A stretch of DNA of 64,000 nucleotides from Brachionus manjavacas (Eukaryota; Rotifera; Eurotatoria; Ploima; Brachionidae). The stretch spans positions 2,728,001-2,792,000 of the forward strand of contig JAHQIY010000003.1 in NCBI GenBank assembly GCA_019054805.1, in the 5' to 3' direction. The notes below the pieces were generated by a model, which saw only the letters and a program-made list of their open reading frames with translations, searched no databases and was not told where the DNA came from. The position numbers were made by a program, and so were the translations under genes. Positions 32,431 through 42,728 of this stretch are shown piece after piece; the stretch's first letter is position 1; each line of letters opens with the position of its first letter.

Positions 32431-33539
32431 GAAAAAAAATGTAAAATAGAAAAAAAACTCGCCATTTGATAAAACTCAATGTCTCGAACAAGTTTGCAAA
32501 GAATACTTTTTGATTCTTTTTGTATAAAACAAATGAATTTAAAAGATATCACAGTGTATTTGAATCGAATTGTGGAAAGCTCTTGTTTAATTCCTTAAAA
32601 TATATTGATAATTTAGATAGACTAAATAATTATCTAAAAATTTTTCTTTAAGATCTATTTCATGTGATTTTAATTTTTGCCCTTATTGTACAGAAATTGG
32701 AAATTTTTAATACATAAAATGCAGTTCTGTTTGGAAAACGGTCCTTTCAATTGTATGTATTCAGTAAAATTTTGTCAAAATTGTAAGCTCAAGAACTATT
32801 TGAATTTTCAATCGAATGGTATTAAATTTTGTAAAATTAAAGATTATTGGAAAGTTTTGAGCATTTATGGAAACTACTGAAATCTGAATATCTGAAATCA
32901 TTTTGGATTACAGAAAAACAAACTCCAAAAAGTTTTCTTAAAAAGTTGAATGAAAAAAATTGGAAAAAGTAATGAATGTTTAACATTTAAAAAAGTTCGC
33001 TCTTCCTTGCAATAAAAAATTTTATATTTAGGGAATTTTTAGCGGTTTTTAACAGAGGATTGATATGTGGTTTTTAAAGAATGGTTGATGAAAGCTTAAT
33101 TCATTCAACTAATTTTTTCTAGATTTCTATGAAAATTTAATAATAAGTTCCGAATTTAAAAATGTGAAGCATGTCATTTAAATAAATTTATTGATAAAAA
33201 AAGCATTAGAACTACCAAAAAGCTAGAACTTTGAGGAAAAGAAAAATAGTAATTGATAGATTCTATTATCAATGTCATAATGAAAGAAGATTTAATGCAT
33301 AATATTTTGTAATCCAGCAAAATAGCCAGAACAAAATGTACTAAATTCGTCAGTAATAGAACAGGTTAACACTTGGTTTTCAGAATCTAACCAAATGGTG
33401 AAAAAAAAAGAATCAATCAAGAAGTAAGTTTTTTAAATACATGATTTGCGATTAATTAAATAATGCTCGTTTAAAATCTTTTGAATTACCTAATAATTTC
33501 TAATAGAATATTAAAAATTTAATATATTTTATTTCAAAA

Positions 33540-33930
33540 GTAAAAAACCAAAACAAGGGATTTTTAAGTCAAGAAGAATTCTTAATAAGATATTTTTGGA
33601 TAAAGAACAATAAATTACCAAAAAGAACAAAATTTTCCTTAGAATAACCAAAAAGAACCCAATAAAAACCAAAAACAAATTAAAACGATTCATTACACAG
33701 AAGAAAAAAAAGCCGAAGATTCTTAGAAAATTCTTAGAAGAGTATAAATCACCATTAATAACCAAAAATAACAATTAAGGACTAAAGTATCAAAAAATCA
33801 AAAAGAACCAAAAAAACTTAAACGAAGCAAAAAGAATTCAAAAAACAAACAATAAGAATCATTAAGAACCAGAAAAGGACTTCAAAGAATCTAAAAAGAA
33901 CCCAGAAAAAGTAAAAAAAAACTCAAAAAA
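33540..33930. repeat. Degenerate AAAAAGAACC repeat
   Basis: Low-complexity, purine-rich tract with many imperfect copies of AAAAAGAACCAA and similar words. Not coding. Confidence 0.6.
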
Positions 33931-34179
33931 AAAAGTTTCTCATTAAAAAAACCTGTAATATTCATTGGTTTCTTTTCTCATCATCTATGTATCAATTATT
34001 TTCCTTTTTGTCTTGTAATTTCAATACATGGCTAAAGAATGTGTCTAAAATAAAAAATAAAAAATAAAAACAAATTTATTCAGTATTCCATAGATTAATC
34101 GAGGGTGTTATCATTTAAATAAAAGGATTTAAAAAAAATAAATATAAAACAAAAATTTATTTGAATTAATTTACTTGAA

Positions 34180-36095
34180 TTAATTTCTTTTACAGAAGCA
34201 AAATCTTCTCAAATCTTTTGTAATATGTAGTTTCTTACTGAATTCAGGAACACAAGCAGGCCATCCATATGAATTCAGACGGCTAGTCGAAGATATCGGA
34301 TCAAATATGTATGTCCAACTATCAAAATAAAAAATTGTTGCTTCATATATTCCGTCATTTGGTTTGGTAATAAATTTCACTCTTATAATTGTTCCTTTAT
34401 TTGTTTCATAAGCACTTGTTTTTTTTATTTTTTTTAAAACTAAATTTTCGCAGTATTTCTCTAAACCAATAAATAACTTGTTTATTTCCTTTAAAACATC
34501 TTTAACTGCTCTATGTGACATAATATCATTTTCTTTTAAATCTTGAGCTTGAGAAAAGCAAAAGCAATAATGAAAACTCGCACCTACATGTTCACACGAT
34601 CGATTCGACGGAATTTTCTGAAGTAAACTAATAGATCGTAAATTGTGTTGTTTATTTAGCTCTAAACATGTTAATTCTCTTAAAGTTTGATGTACATCAA
34701 ACGGACTTGTATAAAGATAAGAGTTCTTGTTAAGATTAGAGACCTTCTCCAAATTGTTTCTCTTAAAATCTTTTGGCAAATAAACCGAAAAAAATGGAAA
34801 CATCTCTTCGAGATCTCCCTGTTCACTTAGCCTATCTATGCCAATTCTTTCACCGTGATCGGAAAAGAGAAACAAAGCAGTATTGATTAAATTTCCATTT
34901 TCGTTATTTGTTCTAAGGAAATTGTACAAATCGTCATCTAAATTATTTGCTTTTGAATTATCACCATGTGAATTTTCGCCAAAATGCATTATTCCGATGT
35001 AGTTTGCTTTCTTTTTGTACATATCAATAAATTCAGTTAACAAATCTAAAGCTTTTTTTGATCTCTTAACCGATCCAATGCAATAATCATCATTTTTTGC
35101 TTTTTTTTTTCGGTGTATAGCTAAATTATATGCTCTCATATAGTGATGCGCAGTATTGTTAAAAAAACCTCTATGAAAACGGGTAAATGGGCTAAAGTGT
35201 GGATTGTCTTCAAAATGATATGACATAAAACCTTTTAGGGAAAAATTATTTAAGGAAAAGTATATTCTTAAGATCAACCTTTGTTATGCAGTTCTTTCCA
35301 AATCATCGGAAATACGTCGTCAACAAACTTTCCATTTGGATCGTCTTTGAAAGCACTTGGGAGTTCATTTGGAAAATATCCAGTATATAAAGGGGTGAGA
35401 TTATTAAAAGTTCCATCTCCAACTATCGTGTATCCCATCAAAATTTTTGACTCTAAAACAGTCTTTAAATAATCAGTGGTTTTTGGCAGTCTCTTAATCC
35501 ATGAAACTCTTGATAATGAATCATAACTTAAAAATAAAATATTCATTGGTTTACATTTTTCGTTTTTTATCTTTGGATTAATTATTTTTTTGTCAATTTT
35601 GTTAGAAATTTGTGCATGAATATTATTGTATTGGTGACTTCTTAAAAAATTGTCTACAGCTTTACAATTTACTTCAATAACTTCTTCGCTTATTTTTGTT
35701 CCCATTGACAAGTTTCTAAAACTAGACATTTCAACTTTAAAGTCGTTTATAAAACTAATTGACCTAAATGAACAGTTAATTTCTTTAAAATTTTGAAAAG
35801 TCAAATTATTGAAAAACCATCTTGATTTCTTTATAAAACCCCAGTCTATTTTTACAAAGCATGATGGAAATATTTTTTTTAATTCATGACCCTTTATTAT
35901 TAATTTTGGAATTTTGCACAAATAATCTTTTTGAAATGATTGATTTGGTTGTTTATGATTTTCGATTGTTATTGGAATGTTTGCATCCATCAATTTATAA
36001 AAGAAATTCATATTGTACATTAAAGTTATAAATAAAATAACTGTCGTAATAATTATTTTGATAAAAAAATTTTTTTCTGACATTTCAAAACTCAA
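34180..36095 (-). CDS. DUF229 phosphatase/sulfatase-like membrane protein
   Basis: Two exons, 36095-35279 and 35231-34180, join across a 47-bp GT-AG intron to give 622 residues. Residues ~11-30 (FIKIIITTVILFITLMYNM) are one membrane anchor, so this is probably a type II protein with an extracellular or lumenal domain. DUF229 proteins have the alkaline-phosphatase-like fold. Visible motifs are LFLSYDSLSRVSW (metal/nucleophile region, ~188-199), GDGTFNNLTPLYTGYFP, and FSDHGERIG (metal-binding Asp-His, ~396-403). The C-terminal Cys-containing region ends FCFCKRN. The join restores NKGFMSYHFEDNP, the conserved GY..x.xEDxP segment of the family. The substrate is unknown. The start is the first ATG upstream of the membrane segment. 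Confidence 0.9.
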
Positions 36096-36597
36096 GAATT
36101 ATAAAACATAAATTAAATAAAAAACTATGAACAAGCAAACATACAAAATAGTTTTTCAATCCACAAATTATTTTGATAGTCATGGATACTTACAAATTTA
36201 GGAACTTGAGTTCATAAAAAAAAAATCTGTAACTAAAGAATATTTGTTCAGATTATTATGAAAAAAAAATCTTTAGAATAAAGACTAAATTGAAAAAATC
36301 AGGTTCAAGTTTGATTTTTTTGTAAAAAAATAAATTTCGAACAATTTTCTATGATCATTTTATTTAAATTTTATTTTTTTTTTATTTCTAAAATTTAAAA
36401 AAAAAATATTTTTTTCCTCCAACTAAATTAGTACATCATTCATAATTAGCCTAGACTTTCAAAGTTAGCTTATTCGTCTTAACTCTTTAGAGTTATATTT
36501 ATATTTATCTTATATTTTATATTAAAGTTTTAGATATTTTTTGACAATATTTTATTTACAAATAATTTTTACATCTTATAAATAAATTTTTTATTTT
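36096..36597. other. DUF229 gene 5' flank
   Basis: AT-rich; no specific motif recognised. Confidence 0.4.
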
Positions 36598-36840
36598 TGA
36601 CCGTGAGGTTGCCGGCCACTTAACGGCCGGTCCGTCACTTGGCCCGCCACTAAACGACCGGTTTTAATTTTGGCCGATAGTCGACCGGCCACCACGCGGT
36701 CTTTTAAAATTAGGCCGGCCATTTAACAGTTGATCTTTTTTTTGGCCGCTGCTTCGCCGGCTAGCCACGGTCTTTGACCGTTTAATCGACCGGCCGTGAT
36801 TTGGCCGCTTCCATGATAGGCCACGGTCTCGGTATTTTTT
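36598..36840. repeat. GC-rich GGCCG/CGGTC island
   Basis: About 240 bp packed with GGCCG, CCGGCC and ACGGTC words in both orientations, far above the local GC content. The ends (GACCGTGAGG... and ...CCACGGTCTCGG) are roughly complementary. It resembles the CGGCC-rich interior of the hAT-type element at 24623-24992, so it may be a relative of it. Not coding. Confidence 0.6.
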
Positions 36841-37651
36841 TTTCTGTCCGGTAACTAATTTCTAGATAACTTGGGTCAAAAAAAGTGCATTTCTCTAGAT
36901 GAATGTTATGGAAGTGGAACTCTTTGAGAACCAAGTCACAATCACGCATTTGAGTCAACAAATAAAGTTCCTAAAACCAAGTGAATCTTGAAAAATTGGC
37001 GGTTGGACTTTAAATACAAATTTTAGAAATTAAATGGATAAAAAAATTTTAATGAAAGAAACCCTCATCAATTAAATTATACAAATTTTTATACCGAACA
37101 TTATATAAAAATACGACATGGTGAATTAATAATAATAAGACAGAAGACTTCACAATTGATCATGAATGGAATATTATAGAAAAAATTTCAATTATTTGGT
37201 TTCTGTTTTTTAATTTGCCAATTCAAAAATCTTATTATGAAAAAGATAAGATAAGAAACGAGTAAGATAAAAAAAACACTTTTCTAAATTATAAGAAATT
37301 AAAAACATCTTTTAATCAATAAATCGTTTATACAGTGCTGGTACGATAGCTTGAATTCACCATATTTTACGTAAATTATGGTAATCTAAAAAAGGGAATT
37401 TTTCGTAAAATACCGATAATTATTGTAAAATTCAGTGAAAAAAAAATTTCCAAAATTTCTAGAAAAAAAACGATTTCCATGAAAAAAAAATTTTTTTATT
37501 AATTTTTGAAAGGCAAAGTTTTTCGTTAGTAGATAAATGTTTTTTTTAGTAGATAATTTTATTTAAATAAATAGTAGATAAAAGAAGATAAAATAAATAG
37601 TAGATAAATAATTTTTGTAATAAGATAAAAATAGTATAGCAGAAATGTTGC

Positions 37652-38566
37652 ATGTTGCAGAAATGGTCTCTTGACCGAGACGTCGAATTTACGACGACAA
37701 AAAAATTTGAGTTAAAGCCGATCATTTCAACTAGAGAATGGACATTCGGTTACAATCGGGTCAAATTGAGAAAACGAATAGTCAAATATTTGCACGAAGG
37801 CACTCAGTTCTACATGTGTACAACTTCTGAATCGACGTCCGATATTACAAAGGCACAGTGCAAAAAGTTTTGGATAAAAGAAGTTGTAACCCAATTGTTT
37901 TTGATCGGCTTTAACTCTTTAGGAAGAGAACATCGAGAAATAGACATCGTACTCAATGCTCTGAATATAGATTGGATCAAAACCGTCAAGCGACAAAGGC
38001 GCATCAAGAGTAGCAATAGCGGAGATAACACGTCTAAGAAGGTATTGGATATGATTGTAGTGAAGTTAACGGACGACGCTGCGAGATTAAAGGCGCTTCG
38101 AAATGCTAGGACTCTCAGAGGCACTGAGCATAAGGACATCTATATTAACCCGGACAAGACAGCAAGCGAGAGAGCATTAGAACGCAAACTCAGAAAGAGA
38201 CGAAACGAGTTAAACGGGAAATTTCCGCTAAACCAGGTGAGGATAGATTCTGAAGGGAGGCATCGCTACGGCATCAAACCTGATGGTGATCCAAACGCTG
38301 GAAAAAAGTTTTTTACGGGATCAGATGGAACAAAATCAAAGAGATCTACTTCGAACGTGGCTAATCGCACTTTCTCTCCCACCAGCAAAGTCTTCCCCGG
38401 TAAAAACTTAAACTCTTTAATTTTTTTTCACGCTAATGCCACTTCTCTAGTCAACAAATGGAGCGACTTCAATTCCCTAGTCTTTTTCTACACTATCCCC
38501 AATGTCGGGAAACTTTTGAGCAAAAAAATTAACTTAATAATATTTGTACAAAGTCTCGAAGTATAA
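37652..38566 (+). pseudogene. LINE ORF1 and start of ORF2
   Basis: The open frame (304 codons) has the LINE ORF1 blocks seen at 730-1237: IVLNALNIDWIKTVKRQRRI, then DIYINPDKTASERALERKL and RKRRNELN. It ends in a Ser/Thr-rich tail. It then continues into NSLIFFHANATSLVNKWSDF, the usual start of the endonuclease frame (N-A-T-S-L). The endonuclease itself is missing. It belongs to a different LINE subfamily from the 719 copy. Confidence 0.78.
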
Positions 38567-38756
38567 AGACTCCAAGTAATTCCTAGTTGAAATCTTCTGG
38601 GAGATAGTGAAACCTAATTATCGAGTATATTCTTGTCACTGGCAATTTGTTTGCATCTTCAATCTTAAAAAATTCAACATTAATTTCGATTGAACGTTCA
38701 AAGACTTTCGATGCGGTAAAGGCGTGTTCGAACTTTATAATACATATTTTATTTTT

Positions 38757-38850
38757 AGATTTATTGATACTCGTTGGGCTTCAAAAAATCATGCGTTAAG
38801 AGCAATAAACGAAAACTATGAAGTAATACTAAACGCTTTACAAGTAAATT
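38757..38850 (+). pseudogene. hAT-like (ZMYM/DUF4371-type) transposase scrap
   Basis: A short frame reads FIDTRWASKNHALRAINENY then EVILNALQ. This fits the DTRW.SR..A..A...NY..I...L block of hAT-derived transposases. It is flanked by TTTTTAG and GTAAAT, so it may be an old exon. Nothing else of the element is visible. Confidence 0.55.
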
Positions 38851-39059
38851 TTACTAAATTTATTTTCTAAAATTAGAAAATTGACAAAATTGATAAAGAC
38901 TGTATGGCCTTATAATTGTCCCTTTTCTATCCTAGTTGATAATTTAAACAATCAAATTGTCAAATTTAAAAAAATTATCACTTTTATGAAGATAGCTTAA
39001 ATAATTTAGAAACAAAATTTATCAAAATCTATTAATTATATAAAATAAAGTCTGTTCTG

Positions 39060-39200
39060 GCGTTAAAGGAAGAGCTATCAAAACTCATGAAGGAAATAGG
39101 ATTATAAAAAGAGATATTCTATCTAATGCCTGTTTTTTGATATTTCTAAAGCCTTTAATAGGGTTTGGCAAGGTCTACTTTTTAAATTAAGCTAAACATA
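39060..39200 (+). pseudogene. LINE RT scrap (duplicate of 39550)
   Basis: Contains a segment nearly identical to 39550-39606 (GATATTTCTAAAGCCTTT, GGGTTTGGCAAGG) encoding FDISKAFNRVWQGLLFKL. It is a second, shorter copy of the same reverse-transcriptase block. Confidence 0.75.
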
Positions 39201-39249
39201 TATGACTTTTCATTGAATTATACTTTGAAAAAAAAAATAAACTAAAACT

Positions 39250-39530
39250 CGCCTAAACTAAATAATGTCTGAAGCTTCCTCAACATCTGTGCTCTTATCA
39301 GTCAATAATCAGGAAAATCAACTTGATAATACTCATAATGATGTTGAAGACATAGAAGAAATTCAAAATAAGCGCGGAACTAACACTGTTTACGACGAAT
39401 ACGCAACTTATGCTCACATTGCCGAACTTCAGGACACAATGGATGAGCGAGAACACTTTTGGCCGGTATGAGACTTACGCGCAAGGTTGTCCGAGTACCA
39501 ATAATGGGTTAGAGTCTACAAACAAGGTGA
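39250..39530 (+). pseudogene. Internally deleted MULE transposase
   Basis: An ATG at 39265 begins MSEASSTSVLL, with an acidic region and NKRGTNTVYDEYATYAHIAE, resembling MULE N-termini. In another frame, at about 39472-39526, CPSTNNGLESTNKV follows directly, the conserved TNN.LE..N block near the end of MULE catalytic domains. The two DDE aspartates in between are missing, so most of the transposase is deleted. Confidence 0.55.
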
Positions 39531-40665
39531 GAAGAAAAGAGTTTGTGGCCTTTTTTTTTGATATTTCTAAAGCCTTTGATAGGGTTTGGCAAGGTTTACT
39601 TTTTAAATTGACTAAAATGAATTCACCTCATTACTTGACTAACTGGATTAGATAGTAGGACATTTAAGGTAAATATGAATGACTACTTGAGCGACGAATA
39701 TCAAATAACTGCAGGTGTTCCTCAAGGCTCAGTAATTAGTCCTCTTTTATTTAGTATATATATTAATGACATTCACAAGAGAAACAAAACAAACGAATAC
39801 TCTCTGCTTTTCGCAGATGATCTAGTTACATTCTTCATTTATAACAAAAAGGGGAACTTAGAAAATAAGATAAATAATTACACCAACGAACTAGAACAAT
39901 TAAATGGAAAATGAAGATATCAGTTGAAAAGTCGTGTAATCTAAACTTAAAAATTTATGAAAACAGAATAGTGGGCCAAAAAATCAAGTTTCTTGGTATT
40001 AAAATCTGATTCAATGTTAAATTTTAATATACTTTTAGACGAAATTAAAGAACGCTGCAATAAAAGATTAAATATTATCAAGATATTGTCAAATAAAAAA
40101 TGGGATCTTACTTAAAACACACTAGGAAATTTATATAAATCTTTAGTCGGATCGATTTTAAGCTTTCTTTTCCTTGCTTGAATTCATTTTCAGAAAATAA
40201 TATCATTAAATTACAAGCAATTCAGAATACAGCAGTTAGATCTATCCTTAAGTTAAAATTTGATAGTCCCTGCAACATCGTGCATTATGAATCTTTTAAT
40301 AAACTAAAATTACTAACAGTCTCGAATCGTCTTTTTGAGTTGAGTGAGAGATATGTTGGGACAGGACTGACTCATTCTATTCCATTGATTGTAAGACTGG
40401 TGGAGGAATACAATGAAGGTTTCGAATCGAGATATTTTGAATACCCAACTCCATTGTGTAATTGCTCTCTTACTATTTCCTCCTTTTTTCCTGAAACCTG
40501 AACTATGTAAACATGTGCCACAGGTAACAATCTATGTCTTATAAACTTTCATATTTTTTTAGCTTATTTACTTTACTTTAATTTTTTTTTTTGATTTTGT
40601 TTTTTTCAATTTATTCTGAAGGAGCCCTAGATCGGTACAGAAAACAAATAAATGAAAAAATAAAC
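39531..40665 (+). pseudogene. LINE reverse transcriptase to 3' end
   Basis: Broken frames in order: FFDISKAFDRVWQG, ITAGVPQGSVISPLLFSIYI, LLFADDLVTFFIY (catalytic FADD), KIKFLGIKI, RCNKRLNIIKILS and [20 protein letters not shown] with LSERYVGTGLTHSIPLIVRL. The 3' end has GAAGGAGC...CGGTACAGAAAAC followed by AAATAAATG-type repeats. Copies of this family also lie at 26975 (minus), 45526, 51345 (minus) and 57660. At least three frame changes or stops are present. Confidence 0.88.
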
Positions 40666-40924
40666 AATAATGTTTTTTTATTTTCGATAAACCCTTTTTT
40701 TATCCGCTCATATCTGAGGCACCATCATAACAAATTATCCGGTGTTTTTTTATGAATTCTGACTTTAGGTTTGTGATATGATGATCCTTAAGATAATATT
40801 TGTAGTTAAAAATACTATCTACGCTCTGTTTTCCATTTTTATATCAATTGAGTATTTGTTAAAAAGCACCAAACGAAATTCACCTAAGTCAAAATTTTAT
40901 AAGATGAAAACAAAGTTTTTCGGG

Positions 40925-41513
40925 TTTTGTCAGTGAGGTAAACTATGGTTCACCTGTTACTGGAACGATTCTTGTTCTCAGGCTTTATGAACTATTAGTT
41001 GACCTAATTTAAAAAAGCTAATGTAATGATAAAAAATAAGATAGAAAAGATAATTACATAGAAATTTAAAGTTGGGCGGAGTAGGAAAATTTTGCGAAAT
41101 AAATGAATCTATGTTCCCCAAAGTCAAAAACTTGAAGGGTGAACAATTTATTTTAATTTTCTTTAATTTTTATTATTTATGCTGAAAGGTAAAGATTTAA
41201 GAAGAGAGCGCATTTGGGTATTTGGGATTATTGAAAGAGTAATACCAAGTCAACCAGATCATAGCAAATTTCTAGAGCTCTTCCAAAAAAAAACCCAAAA
41301 AACTATTAACTAATTTTTATATCAGTTTCGAGAATAAGGCATTCTATTAAATTTTGAGCTTTATTCAATTTGTTCGCATAATCTAAAAATCTTTCGTCTA
41401 ATTCTATTAAAAAAAAAAAAAATTATGTGAACCTATAGTTCACAAAACCTGAGAACAAAATATTTCGGATAATAAGTGAACTATGGTTCACCTAACCGAC
41501 TAGATCCTGTTTT
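40925..41513 (-). mobile_element. Merlin-like (IS1595-type) relic with ~80-bp TIRs
   Basis: Ends at 40925-41008 and 41432-41513 are inverted copies built around GTGAACTATGGTTCACCT. The interior keeps a plus-strand word KDLRRERIWVFGIIERVIPS, like the R.WVFG..ER block of Merlin/IS1595-type DDE transposases. The listed strand is arbitrary for the TIRs. About 180 bp on its left (40745-40924) also recurs in the inverted copy at 44820-45432, so the repeated unit is larger than the TIR element. Confidence 0.55.
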
Positions 41514-42668
41514 TAAATGATTGAAAATTTAATCAAAATGAATTATTTTTCTATTTCTTTTTTATGCTCATTTTTATTCTTTTTATTTATTTAATTTTAT
41601 ATTATTTAATTATATTTTTAGTTCTTTCAAATTTTTCTAATCTGAATGAGCATTAAATAAATAAATGAATTATTAATATATCTAATTTTTCTAAATTAAA
41701 AAATTCTATGTTAATGTTCAAATTTTTTCTTTTTTAATATTCGACATTAAATTTGTTTTTTTTCTATAAAGAATTTTTCGAAGTTGCTCCTTTACAAATA
41801 CCTTTTTGAGCATCGACTCTGATCTGACACAGAGGCTACTGCATTGAGTTGATCATCTACACCGCAATTATTATTACCCAGTCGAAACTGGTTCCCCTAA
41901 TTTTATGATGAAAGAGGTTTAAACATTCGTCCCTTATTGCAGAAATATTTAAGTTTTCCAACTTTAAAATTTTATTTAAATTGCAACTTAATTTTTTAAT
42001 AGATCCCAACGATGACTGTGTAACAATTTAGGATCAGAATAATTTATTGAATATTAAATATTTTATTCTCCCATTTTTAAATAAAAGTAAATTTTTTTTT
42101 ACTCATTGTTGTCTCTTGTTATCTATAATTTTTCTATATAAAATCCGAATCCTGCTTAACGGGCTTATTTTTATTTTTCTATTTTTTATACTTCTTCTGA
42201 TATTTTTTTTATTAAATTTATGATTATTGTGATCAAATTATGGTTTAAAATAAAATAACATTCGTCAGAAAGAGATTGATTTTATTGAATTTTGTATTAG
42301 GTCTCAAATAAAACAAGATAAAAATTTTATTTTCATTTTTTATTATGCCATTGAAAATTGTGTAACAACAATCACTTAAGAGTATAAAACAAAACTATTT
42401 AATTTGACCATACACATTTCCAAAAACCAGGAAGATAAATACTTAAAATGATACAAAATACATTACCATGAAAATTTTAGAAAATAAAAATTTGCAAACG
42501 ACCGAATGAGATTAGAACTTTTTTTAGTAAAGATTCTTTGATAAAAAAGAGCTTATGACTAGATGAAAAAATTGTCATTTGTTCATATTTACATTGAATA
42601 AATTTATGTGTACTAATGCTCAATTTGAAATAATACAATGATTGCATTGAATCCAATTTTCGACATTT

Positions 42669-42728
42669 CTAATTGTTGTTGAGTATTGGCCTCACAATGG
42701 ACATCCTGCTAGTTGAGATTGTCTTTTG
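42669..42728 (-). CDS. RGS7: RGS7 exon 7: C-terminal tail (predicted)
   Basis: A 60-bp exon after a TTTTTTTTTAG acceptor encodes [19 protein letters not shown] and a TAG stop, in phase with exon 6. The tail is shorter than the vertebrate one and has no clear similarity, so this exon is a prediction. Confidence 0.5.
   Translation of the reverse strand, partial: QKTISTSRMSIVRPILNNN

Larger units (their letters stand above)
31003..33386. mobile_element. Decayed TIR element, 38-bp perfect TIRs
   Basis: Perfect 38-bp inverted repeats at 31003-31040 and 33349-33386 (ATTCTGAAAACCAAGTGTTA...) bound about 2.38 kb. The interior has a hAT-like transposase scrap (31207-31293), a minus-strand LINE fragment (32098-32430) and short frames I cannot identify (31797-32048, 32677-32880). 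No clear target duplication was found, so the superfamily is uncertain. Confidence 0.7.

Noticed and set aside
32677-32880. 67-codon frame inside the 31003-33386 element
   Set aside because: No recognisable motif; it could be remnant coding sequence but nothing supports a call.
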